DNA from: an uncultured Verrucomicrobiae bacterium
GTDB taxonomy: Bacteria > Verrucomicrobiota > Verrucomicrobiia > Verrucomicrobiales > DEV007
Length of the DNA: 6,490 bases
Direction: 5' to 3'
NCBI GenBank assembly: GCA_937898895.1
Contig: CALDKL010000703.1
Location: 1-6,490 of the forward strand
Made by a program: the position numbers and the translations under genes. Positions 1 to 6,012 of this stretch are shown here, piece by piece. Position 1 is the stretch's first letter. Each line of letters begins with the position of its first letter. Below the pieces are notes generated by a model. That model ran no database searches. It worked only from the letters and a program-made list of their open reading frames with translations, and was not told where the DNA came from.

Positions 1-504
1 TATCGACTCCTTCCCAAATCCTTCGCAAACCTGCACTATGTCGGTCGTCTCGATTACGAAAGCTCCGGCCTCCTGCTCCTAACGAGTTCCGGAGAGATCA
101 CGGATCGCCTCACTCATCCGCGGTATCACGTCGAAAAGGAATACGAAGTCCATCTGGATCGCCCCTACGATCCGGAATCGACGGCAGCGTTGCTCGAGGG
201 CATCGCTCTGACGGAGGGGCTGGCTCGGGCCGAATCGGTCGAGCAGGATGCCAAACGCCGGATCCGCATCGTCCTCACCCAGGGTTACAATCGCCAGATC
301 CGCCGCATGCTGTCGAAGCTCGGCTATACGGTCGTCCGCCTCGAGCGCATCCGCATCGGGAGCCTCACGGCCCCCTTTCTCGCCACCGGAGAATACCACA
401 TCCTCAGCCCCAGGGAGGTCGAGGCCGCCTGCACCAATCCCGGCGTGCGCGGACGGAAGAAGAAACGCGGCCCAGGTGAGTCTCCTCGTGCCGAGGGTTC
501 GTAG
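1..504 (+). CDS. RsuA/RluB/RluE/RluF-family rRNA pseudouridine synthase, 3' part
   Basis: This is the C-terminal 167 residues of a pseudouridine synthase, which isomerises a specific uridine in ribosomal RNA in the cytoplasm. The reading frame is open from the first base, so the N-terminus, including the usual S4 RNA-binding domain, lies outside the window. The catalytic motif GRLDYESSGLLLLT starts at residue 15 of the visible part, and its aspartate is residue 18 (bases 52-54). The segment KEYEV (46-50) and the late motif QGYNRQIRRML (94-104), followed by LGYTVVRLERIRIG, are typical of the RsuA/RluB/RluE/RluF branch and differ from RluA/RluC/RluD. The tail from about residue 150 is short and basic (GRKKKRG), as in RluB-like enzymes, and may help bind rRNA. 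The family is certain; the target uridine, and so the gene symbol, cannot be set from this fragment. Confidence 0.93.
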   Translation, partial: YRLLPKSFANLHYVGRLDYESSGLLLLTSSGEITDRLTHPRYHVEKEYEVHLDRPYDPESTAALLEGIALTEGLARAESVEQDAKRRIRIVLTQGYNRQIRRMLSKLGYTVVRLERIRIGSLTAPFLATGEYHILSPREVEAACTNPGVRGRKKKRGPGESPRAEGS

Positions 505-509
505 CGGAA

Positions 510-536
510 AGGGCTTGCTCCGGTTGCCGAAGCCCT
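510..536 (-). terminator. Hairpin in the convergent gap, possible terminator for the ClC gene
   Basis: A perfect 7-bp inverted repeat (AGGGCTT at 510-516, AAGCCCT at 530-536) encloses 13 bases, in which CGG and CCG (521-523/527-529) can extend the pairing. Read on the minus strand it lies just past the ClC stop and is followed by only three T residues, so it is a weak intrinsic terminator. On the plus strand it would end the pseudouridine synthase transcript but has no T-run there. Confidence 0.4.
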
Positions 537-539
537 GGC

Positions 540-570
540 CCGTTCCTCCGGGATCCTGTTCAGGGAACGG
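540..570. terminator. Second hairpin overlapping the ClC stop codon
   Basis: The 7-base arms CCGTTCC (540-546) and GGAACGG (564-570) are perfectly complementary. A smaller palindrome, CCTGTTCAGG (555-564), lies inside and overlaps the right arm. The hairpin includes the ClC stop codon (560-562). No T-run follows on either strand. It may work with the adjacent hairpin at 510-536 as a two-way barrier between converging genes or as a 3'-end-protecting structure. Confidence 0.35.
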
Positions 571-2323
571 CTTTCGTGACAAGGCGTTCCAGCCAGCCGG
601 GTTCACGGGCCTCGAGGGTCTCTGCCCGGAGAATTTCCGCCCGACCCAGATAGCCGACGGCATGCTGTGGGGCACCGCGATCCACCACCGGCAAGCGACC
701 GACTTCATGCTGCAACATTTTTGAAAGCGCTTCGCGCAGGGTTTCGTCAGGATAGCTGACGACCAGGTGCGATGCTCCGGCCTCGCGAACGGTCTGATCC
801 GAGCCATTCGACCCGCTTGCCCGCACCACGTCACTCCGTGTGATGATCCCGACGACCTGTTGTGCCTCATCGAGAATCAAGGATGCATGTCGACGCGCCA
901 CGATGGGATCGTTCAGGGCAATGCGCTCGGCGAGTTCTGCGACTCGCATGGCCGCCGGGACGGTCTGGAAATCACTCGCCATCACGTCCGCCACGCGGAT
1001 TTGCGCGAGCGGATCGGGGGTGTACTGGTGAGGCACCGTCACCCCTCGCCGCGCAATCTTTTCGGTCATGATCGAATGGCGCGTCAGCAGATGCGAAACC
1101 AAAAAAGCGGCCGTTCCTCCGGCCAGTAGCGCAGGCAGCGCATGTGGTTGCATCGTCGTCTCGAAGGCAAACACCGTAGAGGCAAGGAGGGCACGCGATG
1201 CTCCCGAAAACATGGCCGCCATTCCGACCAGCGCAGCGAGACCCACGGGAAGGTCGAGTCCCCCGAACAGGTGATTGGCGAGGGTGGCCAGGAGAGCCCC
1301 CATGCCTCCGCCGATCGTCAGCAGAGGCGCGAGCGTTCCTCCCGATGTTCCGCTCCCGAGGGCGATGAGCCACGAAATCAATTTCAGAAAGCAAAGCCAG
1401 GCCACCACCTGGATCGGCAGGGAATTGGCCACGATATCCTCGATGTTGTTGTAGCCGACACCAAAGGTCCGAGGCGCGAACCAACCAATCAGGCCCACGC
1501 CGAAAGCGCCGATGGCGGGCCACCACATCCAGTGCAGCGGGAGGCGCTCGAACTGATCCTCCACCCAATACACCGCACGGCTGATGGCGACGGCGGCGAC
1601 ACCGATGAGCAGCCCCATCACCAGAAACACAAACAGATGGGTCGAGCCCACGACGGCGACAGTCGGCATCGCGAAGATTGGTTCGGAGCCAAAGAAATGA
1701 ATTCTCGAGGCGGCGGCGGTAGCGCATGCAAGGGCCACGGGCACCACGGATTGCACGCTGAATTCAAACAGCAGCAACTCAATCGCCAGCAGCACTGCCG
1801 CTACAGGGGTTCCGAAAATGGCGGTCATGCCGGCGGCGGCTCCGGCAGCGAGCAGGGTCTTCCGTTCCGTGGCCGTGACGCTGAAGATCTGCCCCACCAG
1901 CGAACCGAGCGCTCCTCCCGTCGCGATGATCGGTCCCTCGGCACCAAACGGCCCCCCGGTTCCAATGGAGATCGCGGCCGAGACGGGCTTCAGCACCGTG
2001 ATCCGCGCGGGGATGCGACTGCGATTCAGCAGAATCTGCTCCATCGCCTCGGGAATGCCGTGGCCCCGGATTGCCTTGGACCCATAGCGTGCCATCACGC
2101 CGATGATCAGTCCGCCCCAGACCGGAACCAGGACGACGGAGAATCCGAGGGAGTGCTCCGCAGGAGAAACCGGTGCGAATGTCAGGGTATGATGGAAGGC
2201 CAGATTGGTGATGAGATAGATAAACTGAACCAGAGCCCATGCGACGACGACCATCCCTCCGGCGAGCAGGATCGAAGCCGCTGACAAAAAGAGGACACTG
2301 TGTCGATGTGGGGCCGTTGTCAT
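560..2323 (-). CDS. ClC-family chloride channel/transporter with two CBS domains
   Basis: This 587-residue inner-membrane protein belongs to the ClC chloride channel/antiporter family. Residues 1 to about 425 are the hydrophobic ClC core. The first selectivity motif is GHGIP (87-91), with His88 where E. coli ClC has Ser. The second is GAEGP (127-131), with the gating glutamate at Glu129. The third is GSGTSGGTLAPLL (323-335). The motif PVAAVLLAIE (173-182) keeps Glu182, but by my alignment the next residue, Leu183, sits where the E. coli antiporter has its internal proton-transfer glutamate. The family signature SIMTEKIARRG (417-427) puts Met419 near the position of the chloride-coordinating tyrosine. 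The C-terminus carries two CBS domains, about 443-500 and 512-570, which in this family bind nucleotides and regulate gating. The ATG start is 15 bp after the stop of the MarR-type gene, with only a weak GAG upstream, which suggests an operon. Chloride is the family default; substrate and channel-versus-antiporter mode are not settled by sequence. Confidence 0.95.
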   Translation of the reverse strand: MTTAPHRHSVLFLSAASILLAGGMVVVAWALVQFIYLITNLAFHHTLTFAPVSPAEHSLGFSVVLVPVWGGLIIGVMARYGSKAIRGHGIPEAMEQILLNRSRIPARITVLKPVSAAISIGTGGPFGAEGPIIATGGALGSLVGQIFSVTATERKTLLAAGAAAGMTAIFGTPVAAVLLAIELLLFEFSVQSVVPVALACATAAASRIHFFGSEPIFAMPTVAVVGSTHLFVFLVMGLLIGVAAVAISRAVYWVEDQFERLPLHWMWWPAIGAFGVGLIGWFAPRTFGVGYNNIEDIVANSLPIQVVAWLCFLKLISWLIALGSGTSGGTLAPLLTIGGGMGALLATLANHLFGGLDLPVGLAALVGMAAMFSGASRALLASTVFAFETTMQPHALPALLAGGTAAFLVSHLLTRHSIMTEKIARRGVTVPHQYTPDPLAQIRVADVMASDFQTVPAAMRVAELAERIALNDPIVARRHASLILDEAQQVVGIITRSDVVRASGSNGSDQTVREAGASHLVVSYPDETLREALSKMLQHEVGRLPVVDRGAPQHAVGYLGRAEILRAETLEAREPGWLERLVTKAVP

Positions 2324-2338
2324 GATCTCATCGGTGCC

Positions 2339-2782
2339 TCAGTGCGTGGAAATCCGATCGAGGATACGGCGAAACTCGGGTCCGACCCGACGAAGCTCCT
2401 CCCGATGCGAGGAGGAGAGCCGCGCCAGAATCCGTTCGCCTCGTTGGGTCAGGGAGACCATCACTCTGCGGCGATCCTCGTTCGCGCTTCCTCGCACGAC
2501 CCACTTTTCCGCCGAGAGTCGGTCCACCAGGCCCACTGCGCTGTGGTGGCGTATCTGCAACCTCTCGGCGAGTTCTCCGATGGTCACGCACTCTCGTCCG
2601 GGGAAACCCTTGATGGCAAGCAAGGCCTGATGCTGCTGCGGGGCAAGCCCTTCTGCGGCGGCGGCATTTTCACTGAATCGCAGAAAGAGACGCATGGCAT
2701 ACCGCAGGGCTGCGAGCGCTTCGGAGTCAGCCTTGGAAAGGGCGGTTTTGCTTCGGGGTTTCCGGGGAAGATTTTCGGACAT
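2339..2782 (-). CDS. MarR-family winged-helix transcriptional regulator
   Basis: The product is a 147-residue cytoplasmic DNA-binding protein, a normal length for MarR. An N-terminal dimerisation helix (ALAALRYAMRLFLRFSEN) is followed by a helix-turn-helix at about residues 66-91 (VTIGELAERLQIRHHSAVGLVDRLSAEKW). The beta-wing holds the conserved NEDRRRVMVSLT, with the DxR signature, and a C-terminal helix completes the dimer interface. I chose the ATG at 2782. The frame extends to a TTG at 2869 and has another ATG at 2851, but none of the three has a clear Shine-Dalgarno sequence, the extra residues match nothing typical of MarR, and the longer forms would swallow the palindrome at 2801-2813. 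It lies 15 bp upstream of the ClC gene on the same strand, so it probably regulates itself and that transporter. The inducing ligand is unknown. Confidence 0.9.
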   Translation of the reverse strand: MSENLPRKPRSKTALSKADSEALAALRYAMRLFLRFSENAAAAEGLAPQQHQALLAIKGFPGRECVTIGELAERLQIRHHSAVGLVDRLSAEKWVVRGSANEDRRRVMVSLTQRGERILARLSSSHREELRRVGPEFRRILDRISTH

Positions 2783-3066
2783 GCGAGATGGGCGCGGACC
2801 ATTGCATCGCAATACGATAGATTCAACCTGAATCCGAGGATGGGAAACCATGGGACCCGGGCAAATCAAGCGAATGCGGCGGAATCGAAGTTTCCTCGTT
2901 GAGTGAACTCATCCGCTCTCTCTTCCCTCCGTGATTCCATGCCTGCGGTGTCTTCTGTGCTCGGTCATTCCCGTTTTTCGATTCCGCCTTCTTCGTTCGA
3001 TTCGGAAGGGGGTGACCCGAACCCCGCCGCCTCTCGAAATACTTGCGCCGTCGCCGGAGCGAGCGA
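2783..3066. other. Divergent intergenic region between the regulator and lipoprotein genes
   Basis: This 284-bp spacer separates two divergently read genes and should hold both promoters. Besides the palindrome at 2801-2813 it holds a 12-base inverted repeat, TGAGT-GA-ACTCA (2900-2911), and a weak inverted repeat, GTTCG (2995-2999) with CGAAC (3018-3022). I see no near-consensus sigma-70 promoter, which is not unusual for G+C-rich genomes. Open frames here look like shadows, with no recognisable family. A GGAG sequence at 3056-3059 serves as the likely ribosome-binding site for the lipoprotein gene. Confidence 0.5.
2801..2813 (-). promoter_or_regulatory. Candidate MarR operator palindrome
   Basis: ATTGC and GCAAT form perfect 5-base arms around a 3-base centre. 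The core TTGC-N3-GCAA resembles the TTGC...GCAA arms of E. coli MarR sites, with one base less between them. It lies 19 to 31 bases before the chosen regulator start, where a repressor could block transcription or initiation. A second, overlapping pair (ATCG-N5-CGAT) extends to 2818. No convincing -35/-10 pair was found around it. The operator role is inferred from position and symmetry. Confidence 0.45.
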
Positions 3067-3555
3067 ATGTTTCCCCATCCGACTCCGGCCATGCGACGAG
3101 CCTCCAGCTTCCTTCTGATTCTTTCTGCGCTGTTCCTGAGTTCGTGCGCCACGAATCCCGTCGAGCGACGCATTCAGAAGGATCCCGAACGCTTTCGCAA
3201 TCTGACCCAGCGGGAAAAAGACCTCGTCTCCCGCGGAGAAGTTGCCGAGGGCATGTCGCAGGATGCCGTTTGGCTCGCCTGGGGACGTCCTGGTCGGGTC
3301 ATGGCCGGCAGCCGCGAGGGCCGCAGCAACGAGCGTTGGGTCTATTTCCGCGCCGCTCCGGTCAGCACGTACTCGGTCGGCTACGGAGCCTTCGCGCCTC
3401 ATCCCTTCTACTCCGCCTACGGCGTCCATCCCGCCTTCGGCTATGGCTACGGGCCGGGCTGGAGTTACGGGACGGGTATTGAATCCGTCCCCTCTCTCGA
3501 CCGCACCGTCGAATTTGCCAATGGCAGGGTCATCGCGTGGGAACGCCTGCGCTGA
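3067..3555 (+). CDS. Small lipoprotein with BamE/SmpA-like motif and Tyr/Gly-rich insert
   Basis: A 162-residue predicted lipoprotein. Its signal peptide has basic residues (Met-Arg-Arg, 9-11), a hydrophobic stretch and the lipobox LSSC (24-27), so Cys27 would be lipidated after cleavage by signal peptidase II. The mature part contains EGMSQDAVWLAWGRPGRV (61-78), then NERWVYF (88-94) and, near the end, VEFANGRVIAWERL. This pattern (GM...V...G.P, a W-V-Y strand, then a F.NGRV strand) resembles the small SmpA/OmlA/BamE fold. Residues about 102-137 form an insert rich in Tyr, Gly, Phe and Pro. I chose the ATG at 3067 because GGAG lies 7 bases before it; the ATG at 3091, which gives a more compact signal peptide, and a TTG at 3043 are alternatives. 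The gene ends 7 bp before moaA and may be co-transcribed with it. The exact function is unknown; an outer-membrane location is inferred. Confidence 0.82.
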   Translation: MFPHPTPAMRRASSFLLILSALFLSSCATNPVERRIQKDPERFRNLTQREKDLVSRGEVAEGMSQDAVWLAWGRPGRVMAGSREGRSNERWVYFRAAPVSTYSVGYGAFAPHPFYSAYGVHPAFGYGYGPGWSYGTGIESVPSLDRTVEFANGRVIAWERLR

Positions 3556-3562
3556 TCGGAAT

Positions 3563-4567
3563 ATGGAAGACAAATTCGGCCACCGCATCAGCTACCTGCG
3601 CATCTCGATTACCGATCGCTGCAACGAGCGGTGTGGATACTGCATGCCCGGCGAGGAGCAGCAGTGGCTGCCCCGATCCGACGTGCTCCGCTACGAAGAA
3701 ATCCTTCGCGTCCTCCGCGTCGGGGCCTCGCTCGGCATCACGAAAGTGCGCATCACCGGCGGCGAACCTCTCACCCGCCGCGATGTCGTCTGGTTTCTGG
3801 AGCAAGTCGCCCGCGTCGAAGGCATTCGCGATCTCGGCCTGTCCACCAACGGCACCCTGCTCGCGCGGCCCCTCCCCGACGGACGTATCACCGCCCAGGC
3901 GCTGCGGACCGCCGGAGTTGGCAGCGTGAACATCTCCCTGGACACCCTCGACCGCGCTGCCTACGCGAAGACAACCGGACGCGACCTCCTTCCCGAGGTC
4001 CTCTCGGGCATCGAAGCAGTGCGCGAGGCGGGGATCGAACGGATTAAGCTCAACACCGTGCTCATGCGCCACCGCAACGAGCACGAACTCTGGAATCTCG
4101 CCGAATTTGCCCGCGAGCGCGACCTTGTCCTCCGCTTCATCGAGCTGATGCCCGTGAGCACCACTGAAGTCCTCACCAAGGACAATTTTCTCTCCTCCCA
4201 GGAGGCCAGGCACCTCCTGGAATACCGCCTTGGGAAACTCGTTCCCCGTCCTGACATCCACACCAATGGGCCCGCCTCCTACTATGAGGTCGCTGCGACC
4301 GGCCAGATCGTCGGCTTCATCGGGGCGATGACGAATCTGCACTTCTGCGAATCCTGCAACAAACTCCGCCTCACCTGCGAAGGCAAGCTGCGTCCTTGTC
4401 TCGGCAGCCACCTCGAATTCGACCTGCGCTCCGTGCTGCGGGATCCTGCGGCTAGCGACGACGATCTCGCCCGTTTTATCCTTGGGGTGGTCGAGCGCAA
4501 GCCCGAGCAACATGATTTCCGCGACAACTACCAACCCGGTCGCCGCATGATCGCGATTGGCGGGTGA
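3563..4567 (+). CDS. moaA: GTP 3',8-cyclase MoaA (molybdenum cofactor biosynthesis)
   Basis: This 334-residue radical-SAM enzyme converts GTP to 3',8-cyclo-7,8-dihydro-GTP, the first committed step of molybdenum cofactor synthesis; MoaC then makes cPMP. The N-terminal cluster motif CxxxCxxC is at Cys20, Cys24 and Cys27 within ITDRCNERCGYCMP. The SAM-contacting TGGEPL is at 65-70, and STNGTLL (94-100) and SLDTL (125-129) are typical MoaA strands. The second Fe-S cluster, which binds GTP, has CxxC-x13-C at Cys262, Cys265 and Cys279 (FCESCNKLRLTCEGKLRPCL). The chain ends in Gly-Gly, the tail known to be needed for MoaA activity. The ATG at 3563 gives normal family length and starts just before the conserved GHRISYLRISITDRC; the frame runs further upstream, but only across the lipoprotein gene. 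Only a weak GGA precedes the start, so translation may be coupled to the lipoprotein gene 7 bp upstream. No other cofactor gene is in the window. Confidence 0.97.
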   Translation: MEDKFGHRISYLRISITDRCNERCGYCMPGEEQQWLPRSDVLRYEEILRVLRVGASLGITKVRITGGEPLTRRDVVWFLEQVARVEGIRDLGLSTNGTLLARPLPDGRITAQALRTAGVGSVNISLDTLDRAAYAKTTGRDLLPEVLSGIEAVREAGIERIKLNTVLMRHRNEHELWNLAEFARERDLVLRFIELMPVSTTEVLTKDNFLSSQEARHLLEYRLGKLVPRPDIHTNGPASYYEVAATGQIVGFIGAMTNLHFCESCNKLRLTCEGKLRPCLGSHLEFDLRSVLRDPAASDDDLARFILGVVERKPEQHDFRDNYQPGRRMIAIGG

Positions 4568-4594
4568 GGCAAGCCATCCTCACAAACTCACCCG
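4561..4594. terminator. Alternative hairpins spanning both stop codons of moaA and purT
   Basis: CGGGTGAG (4561-4568) pairs perfectly with CTCACCCG (4587-4594), an 8-bp stem over an 18-base loop. The overlapping GTGAGG (4564-4569) can instead pair with CCTCAC (4578-4583), an 6-bp stem over 8 bases. The choice arises from a direct repeat, CTCAC-AAA-CTCAC. The structure covers the moaA stop (4565-4567) and the purT stop (4580-4582). There is no T-run on either side, so a factor-independent terminator is only possible, not shown. Confidence 0.3.
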
Positions 4595-5764
4595 GATCGC
4601 CGCACTTGCCGCACGCGCCTTTGCCCTGGCTTCTTCGATGTCGCCTCCCCGGGCCAGAGCCACCGCCATGCGCCGTTTCCCCGCGACCTTGGGTTTGCCG
4701 AAAAGGCGAATTTGGGTATCCGGCTCGGCGAGAGCCTGCTCGAGGTTTCCGTAGACGAGAGACTCGGACGTGCCCTCGACGAGGAGGACCGCCGAAGCGG
4801 ATGGCCCGACCTGACGGATCGACGGGATGGGCAGCCCGAGAATCGCCCGCACGTGGAGGGCGAACTGCGAGAGATCCTGGGAAATCATCGTGACCATCCC
4901 GGTATCGTGTGGTCGCGGAGAGACTTCGGAGAAGATGATCTCGTCCCCTTTGACGAAGAGTTCGACTCCGAAGATGCCGCGTCCTCCGAGGGCCTCGGTG
5001 ATGGCTCTGGCGCAGTCGCGGGCACGTTCCCTCGCGATCTCACTCATCGGTTGGGGCTGCCAGCTTTCGACGTAGTCCCCATCCACCTGGAGATGTCCGA
5101 TGGGTTCACAGAAGGAGGTCCCTCCCTCATGTCTCACCGTGAGCTGGGTGATCTCGTAATCGAAATCGACAAATCCTTCGACGATGACTTTTCCCTTTCC
5201 GGCCCGGCCTCCCTTTTGGGCATAGTCCCAGGCAGGCAGGGTGTCCGCTTCCCGCTTCACCGTGCTTTGTCCCTTTCCGGAGGAACTCATGATTGGCTTC
5301 ACGATGCAGGGAAATCCGATTTCGGCAATCGCGGCGCGATACTCTTCCTCGTTGGAGGCAAAGCGGTAGGGTGATGTTTTCAGACCCAGCTCTTCCGCAG
5401 CGAGTCGGCGGATTCCTTCGCGATTCATCGTCAACTGCGCCGCCCGGGCCGTGGGTATCACCGTGGCGAGTCCCTCGCGCTCGATCTCGGCCAGCGTGTC
5501 GGTGGCGATGGCTTCGACTTCGGGAACGACGAGATGGGGACGCTCCGCCTCGATCACGGCGCGAAGCGCCGGACCCTCCAGCATCGGCACCACATGGGCA
5601 CGATCCGCCACCTGCATCGCCGGAGCGTTCGCGTAACTGTCGACCGCGATGACTTCGATTCCGTAGCGCTGCAATTCAATGACGACCTCTTTGCCGAGTT
5701 CGCCCGAGCCGCAGAGCATGACGCGGGTCGCGCCATTGGTGAAGGGAGTGCCGATGCTTGCCAT
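4580..5764 (-). CDS. purT: Formate-dependent phosphoribosylglycinamide formyltransferase PurT
   Basis: This 394-residue cytosolic ATP-grasp enzyme makes formyl-GAR from GAR, formate and ATP, the folate-independent version of the third step of de novo purine synthesis. Length and motifs match PurT. The N-terminal substrate-binding fold has GSGELGKE (19-26), followed by VVPEVEAIATD (79-89). The ATP-grasp domain has TMNREGIRRLAAEELGLKTSPY (112-133) and the glycine/serine loop KPIMSSSGKGQS (156-167). Metal-binding acidic residues are expected at Glu268 and Glu280, the latter in SEVSPRPHDTG (279-289). The C-terminal GKPKVAGKRRMAVALA (356-371) is also characteristic and separates PurT from its relative PurK. 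The ATG at 5764 places GSGELG at the usual distance from the N-terminus; no clear Shine-Dalgarno sequence precedes it. The gene stands alone, converging on moaA with a 12-bp gap; no other purine gene is visible. PurT dependence on formate suggests the cell has a formate source. Confidence 0.97.
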   Translation of the reverse strand: MASIGTPFTNGATRVMLCGSGELGKEVVIELQRYGIEVIAVDSYANAPAMQVADRAHVVPMLEGPALRAVIEAERPHLVVPEVEAIATDTLAEIEREGLATVIPTARAAQLTMNREGIRRLAAEELGLKTSPYRFASNEEEYRAAIAEIGFPCIVKPIMSSSGKGQSTVKREADTLPAWDYAQKGGRAGKGKVIVEGFVDFDYEITQLTVRHEGGTSFCEPIGHLQVDGDYVESWQPQPMSEIARERARDCARAITEALGGRGIFGVELFVKGDEIIFSEVSPRPHDTGMVTMISQDLSQFALHVRAILGLPIPSIRQVGPSASAVLLVEGTSESLVYGNLEQALAEPDTQIRLFGKPKVAGKRRMAVALARGGDIEEARAKARAASAAIRVSL

Positions 5765-5813
5765 GGGCGCAATCGTAGCCTGATTTTTTCACAAAACAAA
5801 CAAGACTCCGAGG

Positions 5814-5892
5814 AGGGAAGGAGGAGTGGCGGTCGGAGCGGGATTCGGGGAGGTCGGACTATCGGCGAGTCAATTTGGAACGCTCCTTCCCT
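5814..5892. repeat. 10-bp perfect inverted repeat with 59-base interior
   Basis: AGGGAAGGAG (5814-5823) is the exact reverse complement of CTCCTTCCCT (5883-5892). The interior contains the direct repeat GGTCGGA spaced 21 bp apart. The arms are purine/pyrimidine-biased, which raises the chance of a coincidental match, but the length is unusual for a spacer of this size. It could be the base of an extended RNA stem or the ends of a small repeat unit. Confidence 0.4.
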
Positions 5893-5918
5893 GGCCCGCA
5901 AGACAGCCTCCAGTGGCG

Positions 5919-5963
5919 ACTCCGACACGATTCGCGCGGCTGTGCCGCCGGAGTGACGAATCG
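5919..5963. other. Compound hairpin with two competing outer stems
   Basis: A core hairpin, GCGGC-TGT-GCCGC (5936-5948), is flanked by two possible outer stems. CGATTCG (5928-5934) pairs with CGAATCG (5957-5963), and ACTCCG (5919-5924) pairs with CGGAGT (5949-5954). The order of the arms (A, B, core, A', B') means both outer stems can form together only as a pseudoknot-like fold; otherwise they exclude each other. No T-run follows on either strand. On the minus strand it begins about 50 bases past the stop of the upstream gene, so it could act as a 3'-end structure. Confidence 0.45.
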
Positions 5964-6012
5964 CACAGACCGGAGCGCGATGGGAGCGCCTACAGACCTT
6001 CGAGCGGCACAC

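Larger units (their letters stand above)
5765..6012. other. Repeat-rich spacer between purT and the upstream gene
   Basis: This 248-bp spacer follows a minus-strand gene and precedes purT on the same strand. The part next to purT (about 5781-5803) is A/T-rich compared with its surroundings and is the likeliest place for a purT promoter, although no good -35/-10 pair is visible. The rest is G+C-rich and holds a 10-bp inverted repeat (5814-5823/5883-5892), a compound stem region (5919-5963), a direct repeat GGTCGGA (5831-5837, 5852-5858) and a direct repeat GGAGCGC (5972-5978, 5983-5989). Open frames across it have no recognisable family. It could be a dispersed intergenic repeat, a structured RNA or a leader; sequence alone does not decide. 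Confidence 0.5.

Noticed and set aside
79..870. A 263-codon minus-strand open frame spanning the synthase end and the ClC 3' end
   Set aside because: It overlaps two strongly supported genes in other frames and its product has no coherent domain.
1142..2284. A 380-codon plus-strand open frame opposite the ClC gene
   Set aside because: It is the antisense shadow of a G+C-rich gene: its product is rich in His, Arg, Gln and Gly with no motif, while the minus strand encodes a clear ClC protein.
2823..3173. A minus-strand open frame in the divergent spacer
   Set aside because: It overlaps the lipoprotein signal-peptide region on the opposite strand and has no motif; composition is that of a random frame.
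3242..3562. An N-terminal extension of MoaA in the same frame
   Set aside because: It would overlap most of the lipoprotein gene, the extra residues have no MoaA homology, and the ATG at 3563 gives the normal length.
3556..3562. A molybdenum-cofactor riboswitch directly before moaA
   Set aside because: Only 7 bp separate moaA from the preceding gene, and I saw no such structure in the spacer before the lipoprotein gene.
3530..4534. A 334-codon minus-strand open frame opposite moaA
   Set aside because: It lies antisense to a well-supported MoaA and shows no recognisable domain; long antisense frames are common at this base composition.
4712..5374. A 220-codon plus-strand open frame opposite purT
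   Set aside because: It is an antisense shadow of PurT with no family signature.
5554..6012. A minus-strand open frame covering the spacer before purT
   Set aside because: It overlaps the 5' end of purT in another frame and its product (rich in Arg, Ser, Pro and Ala) matches no family; the spacer is better read as structured non-coding DNA.
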